This document shows, in pieces, positions 1 through 10,557 of a DNA stretch of 64,000 nt. A program made the translations under genes and the position numbers. Below the pieces are notes generated by a model that did no database searches, was not told where the DNA came from, and saw only the letters and a program-made list of their open reading frames with translations. The DNA comes from Ipomoea triloba (taxonomy: Eukaryota > Streptophyta > Magnoliopsida > Solanales > Convolvulaceae). The first letter of the stretch is position 1. Each line of letters opens with the position of its first letter. The stretch is taken from assembly GCF_003576645.1 (NCBI RefSeq), contig NC_044917.1, positions 19,215,033-19,279,032 on the forward strand, in the 5' to 3' direction.

Positions 1-361
1 AGTCTTTGTGAATGTTAAAATCTTCTGTTATTCAATTTTATGCTATTCTTTCTGTATTGTTAAGCTAAATCCTGTAATCAAATTTTTATATTAGGTTGAG
101 TTTCCAGTAATTGTTTCTTAAGAGTGAGGAAAAGGAGTTGCAAATTGTTCCATAATTTATGGTAGTCAGCTTGTGTTATCAAATAGTGGAAATACTGTTA
201 GTTATAAAATAGATTTAGATACTCAAAGCTTTGGCTATAATGAGCTTGTATAAAGAGAGTTTGCATCTTTTGAAACTCAAAAATTTATGTTCCTTAGTTT
301 AATACATTATTTGATTTCTATCTCAGTTTAATACATTATTTTACTTCTATGTCCGAAACAG
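1..361 (+). other. Intron sequence upstream of the AIP1 penultimate exon
   Basis: This AT-rich stretch has no convincing coding exon. It ends in a splice acceptor (…gaaacag) at 360-361, directly before the first readable AIP1 exon. It is most likely the intron between the exons left of the window and the exon at 362. A short exon hidden here cannot be excluded. Confidence 0.6.
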
Positions 362-769
362 ATTTGGAGAGCATCTCTAAGCGGAGATCAATGTACCAGT
401 GAAGATAATGTTGACATTGGCAATCAACCAAAAGACTTGAGCCTTGCTCTTCATTCACCTGAACTGGCTTTAGTTGCAATCGAGACAGGAGTTGTTCTCC
501 TTCGAGGGACACATGTGGTTTCAACCATCAACCTTGGATTTCCTGTGACAGCGTGTGTAATTTCACCTGATGGAACTGAAGTTATTGTTGGTGCTCAGAA
601 TGGTAAACTATATATATATTCTGTTACAGGCGATTCTCTCAATGAAGAGGCTGTCATTGAAAAACATAGGGGAGCTATCACTGTCATTCGTTACTCTCCA
701 GATTTGTCCATGTTCGCCTCGGGCGATGCGAACAGAGAGGCTGTTGTCTGGGATCGTGCTTCTCGTGAG
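362..769 (+). CDS. AIP1: Actin-interacting protein 1 (WD40), penultimate exon
   Basis: This exon encodes 136 residues of the C-terminal half of AIP1/WDR1, a cytosolic WD40 protein that, in the known family, helps ADF/cofilin disassemble actin filaments. It starts in phase 0 after an AG at 360-361 with IWRASLSGD and ends at GAG|GTACTT (donor at 770). Two WD repeats are visible: [12 protein letters not shown]…LYIYSV and [18 protein letters not shown]…VVWD, the latter very typical of plant AIP1. The reading frame is open across the whole exon and joins in phase to the exon at 934 over a 164-base T-rich intron. The first exons lie left of the window, so this is a partial gene. The assignment rests on the recognisable family sequence; which plant paralogue it is cannot be decided. 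Confidence 0.88.
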
Positions 770-933
770 GTACTTAATGTTTATGTTTTTTTATTTTTAT
801 TTATTTATTTATTTTTTTTTTTTAAATTTTAAATTAAATGGAATTTGGTAGCATACATTACATCGTTTTAAAATCTTGAGAAGTTTTTTTTTTTTTTTTT
901 TGAAATAAAAATCTTGAGAAACTTGTTTTGCAG

Positions 934-1191
934 GTTAAGGTTAAGAATATGTTATACCATACTGCCCGGATAAATTGCTTAGCATGGTCCCCTGACAATA
1001 GCAAGGTAGCAACTGGATCTCTAGATACCTGTGTCATTGTATATGAAGTGAGCAAGCCAGCCTCTGATAGAACTACGATCAAGGGAGCTCATTTGGGTGG
1101 GGTATATGGACTATCTTTCTTGGATGACTACAATATTGTAAGTTCGGGGGAGGATGCTTGTGTCCGCATATGGACTCTAACCCCACAATGA
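934..1191 (+). CDS. AIP1: Actin-interacting protein 1 (WD40), last exon
   Basis: This is the terminal exon: 85 codons plus TGA at 1189-1191. The acceptor is TTTTGCAG|GTTAAG. It encodes [19 protein letters not shown] and [12 protein letters not shown], then the final WD repeat [10 protein letters not shown]…[11 protein letters not shown], closing at TLTPQ. These are the last two blades of the double seven-bladed propeller known for AIP1. There are no frameshifts or stops, so the 3' half of the gene appears intact. It is the only ordinary host gene that can be supported in the window. The nearest transposon end is 790 bases downstream. Confidence 0.9.
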   Translation, partial: VKVKNMLYHTARINCLAWSPDNSKVATGSLDTCVIVYEVSKPASDRTTIKGAHLGGVYGLSFLDDYNIVSSGEDACVRIWTLTPQ

Positions 1192-1981
1192 TTGTGATTA
1201 TGGTTCAAAGTGTTGAAGAATTGTTTGCAAGGTGTTCTCAGTTAGGTTGTTGTATGTTTCTTGCAATCAAGGCAGAGCCTGAAGTCTGAATGGTGGTTTC
1301 AAGAATAAGATTATATCCACATATCACCTGAGGTGTTATCTGTTTTGAGATGTTGGTGATAGTTTGAAGTTTATGAAAATGGGATTCTCACACTTTTTCC
1401 TTGATGCATCCCAACAGGTGGCCTTGCCATCTATGTATCAGTGTTCTCATCATGGCTTGAAAATTTACCGCATATTTCCAGCCTTAACTCTCTTCTTGGA
1501 TCAATTATTTTGAAGAAATTTTCTCCTTTCGATCCCGTGAAGTATAAGGGTTTATGTTTTGATCTTTGATTGTATTTAAAATCACTTTTAACTTAAATCT
1601 GGTGTGATCAAATGCATCTCTTGTGCAGTATGTTTACGCTGCACTCTCACTTGTAGCTGTGGCTTCAAGTATAACATCTGTCTTTTGGCTTCTGGACAAT
1701 CATTATGTATAGAAGTTTTACTGAGTAGAACTATAGAAGTGCCCACTATGCCCGGTTGTAGCTTGGAACCAGAACGTACTATTATAAGGTCGGTACTCAA
1801 GTCCTTACTCATATCGGGATCAACCTAGAGTAGTCTGGGACAATTGTTATTTCATGGACTAGGATTCATATTACATTGTGAATCCTAGTTTATAAATTAT
1901 GTGCTTATAGTTAATATATTTTATATTTGTGGTTAATAATTTTTGTATTTGTAAATAAATTGAAGGCACATTAAATGGTAA
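1192..1981 (+). other. AIP1 3' untranslated region and flank, ending in an AT-rich inverted-repeat element
   Basis: The first few hundred bases are presumably the AIP1 3' UTR; no clear polyadenylation signal stands out. At 1858-1889 there is an 11-bp perfect inverted repeat (ACTAGGATTCA … TGAATCCTAGT, 10-base loop). From about 1890 the sequence is very AT-rich and resembles, in inverted orientation, the bases right of the Helitron (15818-15960), so it is probably half of a MITE-like palindrome split by the Helitron. Two short open segments with plausible splice sites (1416-1530 and 1628-1710) are described under findings, not called as genes. Confidence 0.5.
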
Positions 1982-2093
1982 CTAGCAGTTGGCCCGTGCG
2001 ATACACGGTATGAAAATAGATCAAATAGATCGGTGAAAATGAAATACTGCCGAAAACGAAAAGAAGATAAAATAATATTAATAATGAAATAAT

Positions 2094-5000
2094 TTATAAA
2101 TTATTAAAGACCTCTTTGTAAACTACATTAGTAGTAGAATTACAATCTTGTTTTGATTCATCACATACTAAAATCTTCAGTCCGTCTGGTTGACTAACTC
2201 TTGATGCGGCAACATATAATTGGCCATTACATATAATTGGCCATGCACAAAAACTGGTTTCTTCAGTATCAAGCCAACATTGGAAAGCGTCTGCCCTTGA
2301 CTCTTGTTAATAGTCATTGCATATGACAACATAAGTGGAAATTGTCTTCTGTTGAACTTGAAAGGTAATCTCGAGTTCGAATGGGTGATAGTCATTCTAG
2401 CAATTAATACCTTAGTCCCAGCATTAGGACCTGCTAATATGATTCCTTCAACAACATGATTACCTAATCTTGTTGCCACCAACCTAGTTCCATTGCATAA
2501 ACCAAGACTATGATCAATGTTCCTCATTAACATTACAAGAGACCCCACTTTCAAAGTCAGAGAATGATTTGGAAGGCCGGATGCTCTTATGGTATTTTGG
2601 AATTCTGGTGTATGCACATCAGCAAGAACTGAACTGGAACCATCGCCTTTACACGTTGTGTCAGAACTCAAATATGTCTTTCCTTCCCCCTCAGTTAAGT
2701 TAGACATATACTGGTTGACCTCATTGACCACCTCTAACGTTGGTGCTAGTATTGCACTGTTCTTAAAACAACTTCCATCACTGCTTGCACCAGTAAAGTT
2801 GGGGAAGGTACTTTTCACAATAGAGGAAATAGGATCACCATTTGACTTTAATAACAATTGACTGGGGATATTAAAATCAGCGTAACCATCAACATCTACC
2901 CCAATATTACCATCACCTATTGAAATTAGCCAATTCGCAAATTCTTCAACTTTGTCTTGATTCAATCGAGGTTCCATTGTAGTTAATCTCAAATTTTTTG
3001 TTAAACGCAACTCTACAATGTCTCCAAAGATATGAAAAATTAATTGTTGCAGAAACAATGTCCTGTCTTGAACCCTTTGGCACCACTGGTAATATTTGCC
3101 TAAAGTCCCCACCTAGAACCACTGTCTTTCCTCCAAAAGTCTTGTTTTGACTTTCATTGTTAACAAACCTTAACAAATCTCTCATTGTTTTATCCAACGC
3201 CTCAAAACAATGTTTGTGCATCATCGGTGCTTCATCCCAAATTATTAGTTTTGCACGAATGATGAGTTCAGCTAATTGACTGCCTTGATTTATATTGCAC
3301 AGAATCTTCATTGACAGAGATTGGTATTGAAAACCTTGAATGTGCAGTCCTTCCACCCGGAAGAAGTAAAGATGCTATCCCACTCGATGCCACATTGATA
3401 ACAATTTCGCCTTTTGCTCTAATATAAGAAGAGAGCGCACGCCACAAAAATGTCTTTCCTGTACCACCATACCCATAAACAAAAAACAGTCCACCATTGT
3501 TGGAATCAATATCATTGATAACGACATCATATATTGCTTTTTGTTCTTCTGTAAGTCTCTCCTTAAGCCGTTGACTCTCCTCGTTTTCCCTAGCACGGTC
3601 ATATGCTAACTCTTCCCACAACAACCGGTTTTCCACATGAACATGACTTGCTTCATTAATTACCGGCATGTTTGAAAAATCTTTCAAAGTCTTGTTATAG
3701 ACTAATAAAAGCTTTGACAATTCCATTAGCGCAAAATTCATTTTCTCTTCATCAGTTAGAAATATATCTGTAACAAAAGATAGGTCCATTAAATAAAATT
3801 TTAAAAAAAAATTAGTACATAAACCTTTAATAGTTGAAATAATAATACCTTGCAAGTTTAATAATCTCCTACGGGTATGTTGAGCATCATCAGCCAGATG
3901 TGTCCACACCTTCTCCCATACAACTTCAGGACGTGCCATTGTATTTGACAACAACAGAATAACAAACAACTTTCTTAGTGAGTGGGGAGTTGCAAAATGG
4001 CTAGCTTCCAATATTGCATCAACATATTCAGTATCATCTTGTAATAAACCCCGCGCATAACATGCCTCCTTAAAAGTATTGTACTGTACTCCATTATATG
4101 ACCTTATGTCAGAAAAGGTTGTTGGGCCCCTGACTATGTTCAACAAACATCGGAGATAATATAATTCCCCAGTACCCGGTGGAACATAAAAGATACGGCC
4201 AATAGAAAAACCTCTTTTACGTGGATGCCATTGACGAATATTTTTCTTCCACACAAATTTATTGGGCATCTCAATATAGGTTAGCAATTTAGCTTCTTGG
4301 AAAGTTTTGTTTGCCTCAAACCATTGTGTGAACATGCTTTGCCCCAAAGTTTCTTTGTTCAATACTGTCTCAACATCCTCATCATCCTGAAAGAAGACCG
4401 TTTGGTTATCTGGTAAATGGAAACTAAGCCTCTCAACTGGCGGATTTCTACACTGAATCTCAAAACTTAGTAGACGCCAAGTAGCCTCAGATGCAGAAAC
4501 GTATCTACAATCATAGTACATGTTGATCTCATCGACTAATTGCACACCATCTGCATTTGATGTTGTTTTATAAAATTCAGCAGTAACGCGATCATTTCCC
4601 TTGTTCACGTACTTGAATAAGTATTTGATAGATCTAGATTGATTGCACCACTCCACATTCATATGTGCCTTGTATCTCAAAAGCAAGTATCTGTTATGGG
4701 GTACCACATATCTGTTGTCCAAATGAATACCATTCTTGGTAATTGTTTTCCCATCATCCCGTCTTCTATATATTGGGTAACCATCTGCATCAAAATTTGA
4801 GTTTTCAACAAATTTTTTGGGAAAATGTTTAGAACACTGTCCATTTACCATGCATGGAGATGTCTTTCTAGCAACACCACAAGGACCATGTAACATAAAC
4901 TCCTCGACTGCTTGATGGTACTCAGGATCTAATTCTTTGCTCGGGATTTCAGCGGAGATTATTGAGTCCACTGTAGTTTGACATGGAATACTTGTGTTCA

Positions 5001-6440
5001 AACCAAGAAAAAGAAGTATATGAGCATGAGGTAATCCCCGTTTCTGAAATTCAATTGTGTAGATCATTGTCATAACAAAAAAATAACTGTAAATTAAGAG
5101 GTTAGTACAATAATTTTTAACATAAAAAATTGAAGTGTAATTTTTTCTTACATGTTTTTACCGGACCAAATAATTGCCCTGCCTTGAATTCCTTAATTAA
5201 TGAATCAAGCTTCATTTTGAAAATTCGTGCAACAATATCTAGTCTATCCTCGGCTCTCAAACCTCTTAGTTGAACATATCGTTGGATTTTCGGCCACTTT
5301 GGGTTACATGTGAATGTAATGAATAAACTTGGATACCCTATCCAACGACATATAGCCATAGCATCTTGATAATTCTGTATCATATATCTTGCACCACCCG
5401 TAAAACTTGATGGTAAAATAACTCTCTTACCTTGCGTTGAAGGGTCTATATCTCCTCTGAACAATGCATCAGACAAACCTTTGTACACTTCACAACGCAA
5501 TGCCTTTTGATTGTTACGGATGAATAGTAGACGACCTGCTTCCACCATTGTGTACCCATCAACTAAAAATTGTTGTAACAATCTCCTTGCATGCAATAAG
5601 GTTGAAAGTTGACTTCGCCTTTCATGTACTTTAAAAGCAAAATACTCTCTTGGGGATATATGTTGCCTGCTACCACCCACTTCGTTAGTATTTGTACAAA
5701 ATTGTATATCATCCCTATATCCATCTTCTCCAAAAGGAAACAGTAAAGGATACTGCAATGGTAAGTACGCAGGGTTGAGCTCATTAATCCTCTTAAGCAA
5801 CCCTGACTTACACTCAACTATAATGTCTCGCATACCCATGTCCGGGTCTAAATCACCAACAATCAATGCAGCAACCTCGGAGACTGTAGGTAGATTATAT
5901 GTCCTTGCATCTTTGGACCTCTTTCCTATTAGTCTCATCCTTATTTCAGTTCTAGGATTTTTTTGAATCTCACTTCTGGCCATTCGAAACGACTTAACCA
6001 AAACATTATGCTCATCTAAAGCTGCCTTTATATCATTAACAACCTCCATCTCTATTGGTACAACATAATGAATACTTAGTAAATCTGTTAGAATTCCGTG
6101 CACCTACACGCTCTTCGTACCAAAATAAGGCGCCGCAATGTTGGCATGAATCACACGGATCCCCAAAATCGGCATAAGTGACTACAACAAAAATATAAAA
6201 CTAAATTTTTAGCAACCCTTGTTCAATAATTATTTGAATAATATATTAGTGGCAAATCTACAAATGTAATGAAAATGAAGTAAGAACTAACCAATTGATT
6301 CATTATTTGTTAAATCTTGTTCCTCCATGGCCTCGTCGAAGTCATTGTTTAAGTTTCTAAACTCCATTGTCGAAGACCTCATTGCATTGGTTATAGTACT
6401 GCTTGTACTTTGGAAGGAGGAATCTAATTTCATATATATA
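2094..6440 (-). pseudogene. Helitron Rep/helicase (rolling-circle replication initiator plus Pif1-like helicase), degraded
   Basis: Minus-strand order: an exon at about 6290-6440; an exon at about 6110-6188 with the cysteine motif CQHCGALFWYEERV; the Helitron-like N domain (5117-6103) with FITFTCNPKW; the HUH motif QKRGLPHAHILL (~5016-5050); the tyrosine motif KYLFKYVNKG (~4600-4630); helicase Walker A GYGGTGKT (~3450-3477); Walker B IIWDEAPM (~3221-3244); GGDFRQILPV; and the C-terminal SYAMTINKSQGQTL. Introns are visible at 3768-3848 (GTATTA…TTACAG) and near 5074-5150. Damage: the zinc-motif frame closes soon after its CC pair, near 6050, so the usual stretch before LVKSFRMAR seems missing. 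There are frameshifts near 3296 and near 3005, and a 17-bp tandem duplication near 2220-2250 throws the last ~45 codons out of frame. Intact relatives are roughly 1,400 residues. Confidence 0.9.
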
Positions 6441-8300
6441 TATTGTAAGAATGTAGGTAACAAAATTACTCTTAAAAACGAAATTTTAAGATATTTAATA
6501 ATAAAAACAATAAGTAAAAAATTGTATATATGAGAAAATTAGGGTTAAATTTGAAAAGCACTATTATTTGTAATACCTCGTTCTCGATTCATATTAAGTG
6601 TCACGGTGATATCCTGCAACGGTGTCCTGTTTTTGTCCATCAAATTATTGCTCACCCTTGATGGACCTAAAATAAAGATTTCTATGTCAGATTAAAACAT
6701 TTAAAAATTTGCTAACATTGGTACATAACATTTTAAATGTACTTACTAAACTTCAGTTAATACGCTCAACGGAGTAACTAAGGATGATTGAAAAACACCA
6801 AATAATTGATTTGGAGTTTGAATAGAAGATGACCGATTATGTTTTGGACCAATGACATTTTCATCTTGTATCGAATTTTCATTTTCTACATAACAAATAT
6901 AAATTCAAATTAGATTTAGATATACCATGAAAAAAATACATAGCAAAATTTTAACAAAATCAAATTATTAGGTTCAGAGAAAAACTAACATACTGAAGAT
7001 TTAATTAATATAACAATTTAGTAGTCACAAAAATTATAATACAACACAACAAATAATATTAATTTAACATCTATATAAATATACCTATACATACATACAT
7101 GTAAATATGTATGTATATACATATATTTATGTATGTATAGGTACATATATAATTTTATATATGACAAAAGTAAATTCAAATCGAAAAGCACTATTATTTG
7201 TAATACCTCGTTCTCGATTCATATTAACTGTCACGGGGATATCCTACAACGGTGTCCTGTTTTTGTCAATCAAATTATTGCTCAACCTTGATGGACCTAA
7301 AATAAAGTATTTTATGTCAGATTAAAACATTTAAAAATTTGCTAACATTGGTACATAACATTTTAAATTTTGATAATAATCTACTAACCTTCAGTTAATA
7401 CGCTCAAAATTTTGATAATAATCTACTAACCTTCAGTTAATACGCTCAACGGAGTAACTAAGGATGATTGAAAAACTCCAAATAATTGATTTGGAGTTTG
7501 AATTGAAGATAACCGATTATGTTTTGGACCAATGACATTTTCATCTTGTATCGAATTTTCATTTTCTACATAACAAATATAAATTCAAATTAGATTTAGA
7601 TATACCATGAAAAAAATACATAGCAAAATTTTAACAAAATCAAATTATTAGGTTCAGAGGAAACTAACATACTAAAGATTTAATTAATATAACAATTTAG
7701 TAGTCACAAAATTTATAATACAACACAACAAACAAATTAATTTAACATCTATATAAATATACTATACATACATAATACATATAAAAATTTGCTAACATTG
7801 GTACATAACATTTTAAATTTTGATAATAATCTACTAACCTTCAGTTAATACGCTCAACGGAGTAACTAAGGATGATTGAAAAACTCCAAATAATTGATTT
7901 GGAGTTTGAATTGAAGATAACCGATTATGTTTTGGACCAATGACATTTTCATCTTGTATCGAATTTTCATTTTCTACATAACAAATATAAATTCAAATTA
8001 GATTTAGATATACCATGAAAAAAATACATAGCAAAATTTTAACAAAATCAAATTATTAGGTTCAGAGGAAAACTAACATACTAAAGATTTAATTAATATA
8101 ACAATTTAGTAGTCACAAAATTTATAATACAACACAACAAACAATATTAATTTAACATCTATATAAATATACCTATACATACATACATACATATAAATAA
8201 ATGTATATACATATATTTATGTATGTATAGGTACATATATAAGTTTATATATGACAAAAGTAAATTCAATTCTAAAAACACAATTATTTGTAATTTATAA
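6441..8300 (-). repeat. Threefold tandem repeat of N-terminal Rep/helicase exons
   Basis: A ~600-bp block occurs at about 6554-7180, 7181-7781 and 7782-8290, the last lacking part of the first segment; fragments continue to about 8420. Each full block holds two exon-like segments on the minus strand. One encodes NRTPLQDI.VT.NMNRER before a GTATTAC donor. The other runs VENENSIQDENVIGPKHNRS to SSLVTPLSVLTE. Copies 1 and 2 keep both segments and copy 3 keeps only the second. A smaller 50-bp duplication lies at 7368-7440. The repeat is next to, and upstream of, the first cysteine-motif exon, so it would change the helicase N terminus if all copies were spliced in. Confidence 0.75.
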
Positions 8301-8652
8301 CAAATATAAATTCAAATTAGATTTAGATATACCATCAAAAAAATACATAGCAAAATTTTAACAAAATCAAATTATACCTATACTAAAGATTTAATTAATA
8401 TAACAATTTAACAAAATGAAATTATACCTATACTAAATTAATAACCACAAAATCTATATAATATAATACAAAAACTTAGTAACAACAAAATTTATAATTT
8501 ATAATACTACAAAACAAATAATCTGAATTAAATATCTATATATATAGATATATACCTATACATACGTACATACATATACATAGATATATACCTATACATA
8601 CATACATACATATATAAAACCCAAAAAAAAAAGGGAAACGGGATATGTAGTA
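8301..8652. other. AT-rich Helitron spacer with (TACA)n/(TATA)n simple sequence
   Basis: This holds further degraded pieces of the upstream tandem block and runs such as catacatacatacatata. Similar simple sequence closes each ~600-bp block at 7090-7150 and 8165-8235. No gene or regulatory site is seen. Confidence 0.5.
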
Positions 8653-8946
8653 GATGGTATTCCAGAACCATCTACTACACTGTAGTTTCCATCTCCTCTT
8701 TGCTCTTTGCTCGCTGCTCTCTGATCTCAAATCTCACCTCTCTACTAAAGTTATTTGGATCATATTCCAGATCCATCTACTACGATCTATACTGTAGTTT
8801 CCATCTCCTCTTTGCTCGCTGCTCTCTGACCTCAATGTCACCTCTCTACTCAAAATCTTTGGATCATATTCCAGATCCGTCTACTACGATCTATACTCAT
8901 TCTGCTCACGCCTCTCTGCTCTCTGATCTCAACTCTCACCGACCGG
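8653..8946 (+). repeat. CT-rich tandem repeat, ~104 bp x 2.8
   Basis: Three consecutive units start at about 8653, 8757 and 8861. They share ATTCCAGATCCATCTACTAC, then CCATCTCCTCTTTGCTCGCT, then CTCACCTCTCTACT. The plus strand is pyrimidine-rich like a plant 5' UTR, and a short ATG segment with a strong donor follows (9051-9094). Confidence 0.7.
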
Positions 8947-10078
8947 AATATTCAATTTCCTAACACGTAACTCTCACCAAACTACAGTTTCCTACTCCAA
9001 AAATTAGAGGCGACGGTGACCTTGATTCGGGAAACCACAGTCCTACGAAAATGGCTACTATCCTCGGGGATTCAAACTACGATGGAGTGCAAGGGTAAGA
9101 TTTCTCTGTTAGAAATGAAATTTGTAGCAATAACTCAGTGTATTTAGGGTTTGTTCTAGTCGACCTCAAGTTTGGGCGAGTTAATTTTTGCTAGTTCACT
9201 ATTGTTTTAATTTTTTGGAAATCTCAGTAATTCATTGAAACATTGGACGCAATCTAGTGAGTTTTTCTACTTAGGGTTTCGGAATCGAAGAAAATGTTTG
9301 TTTGTTTTAAAATTAGATTCACACTGTTTTAATCTAGAGTTCTTTGGTTGTATGCTATATGCAGATTAATGGAAGAAAACAAATAGCCCGAAAAAAGATA
9401 AGTACCTTTCATTTGATACCTTTCATTTGATATGTTTAGCTTCAATCTAAATCTGTTTACTACATTCACATTTAACCCTAACCTTAATGAGAACTTGTTA
9501 TCTTTTGCAGGTGAAGAAACTCATCAAACTATAATGGAAAAAGATAAGTATTCTTTAAGCTAAAAAAAAAAGATATTTACTGAGATATTTTTTAACTACT
9601 ACAACTATAAAATACATTACTGTATGTACAACTGAGATATATAGATTGAGTTACATACCTTTATTCTCTGAATGTCCTTTCCTTTTCATTCCTAGAACTG
9701 TAGATCTGGTCAATTTCTTCATGTCTTCAAGGTAGAGTATGGAGAGTGTCTTCAAGGTAGAGTATGTAGAGTGTATTATTTGAAAGTTGTTAGTGTTTCA
9801 TCATAGTGGCTTTTATAAATTGTAAAGGTTCAGAGCAATTATGATTGATTTTTGCTATTACTTTGTTCATTGGAAATCCAACAGTTTTGGTGTACTAATT
9901 ACTGATTTTCTATTTAATATGACTTGATACCAATGTAAAAATGATTACAAATAAATCCAGTGTACATCTTACTGCCTGTATGACCAATATATTGCATTAC
10001 AACACGATTGTCACAGTTGTGCTAATACCTGTATGCACAATATACCCATCAAGACTGCCTTTTGAGTACTTTATTTAG
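8947..10078. other. Helitron internal region without a recognised gene
   Basis: An ATG at 9051 opens 14 codons (MATILGDSNYDGVQ) ending at a strong donor, G|GTAAGA, at 9095. A candidate second exon after ATGCAG (9364) meets a stop within eight codons. It could be the leftover 5' end of a captured host gene, but evidence is thin. The rest is AT-rich and featureless. Confidence 0.35.
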
Positions 10079-10445
10079 TAATTGTGTCTTTCATTTACTT
10101 TAATTAATCGACAACATACAACTCACCTCACATGTAAACTATCATTTAAAGGGTTTCTCTTTAATTAGGCACACCATCATGGAAATCATTTGACTATAAA
10201 AGAGATATTTTAGTGTAATTGTCTTTCATTTACTTTAATTAATTGACAACATACAACTCACCTCACATGTAAACTATCATTTAAAGGGTTCTGTCTTTAA
10301 TTAGGCACACCATCATTTGACTATAAAAGAGATATTTTAGTGTAATTGAAACCAACTTTCTATTGTTATGTCTAACTCTGCCTTTAATTAAGCACACCAT
10401 CATGCAAATGATTTGACTATAAAGGAGGTATTTTAGTGCAATTGA
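10079..10445. repeat. Tandem repeat, ~130 bp x 2.5
   Basis: Units start near 10079 and 10214, with a shorter third from about 10376. They share GTCTTTCATTTACTTTAATT, CTCACCTCACATGTAAACTA and GGCACACCATCAT followed by ATTTGACTATAAAAGAG. No coding capacity is seen. It lies just left of the solo LTR. Confidence 0.7.
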
Positions 10446-10557
10446 CACTAACTTTATATTCTCATGTTTTGACAGTCTAAATCTATGAGAATTAAGGAAC
10501 ATATTCTGTCCTCAACTGTGACGCTTTCAAGGAGAAGAATGTGGCTATCCAGATAAG

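Noticed and set aside
1588..1828. 74-codon frames on both strands behind AIP1
   Set aside because: Overlapping frames on opposite strands without motifs; the only plausible coding signal there is the short hydrophobic segment reported as a finding.
2589..2861. Plus-strand frame opposite the Helitron helicase
   Set aside because: Shadow of the minus-strand helicase frame.
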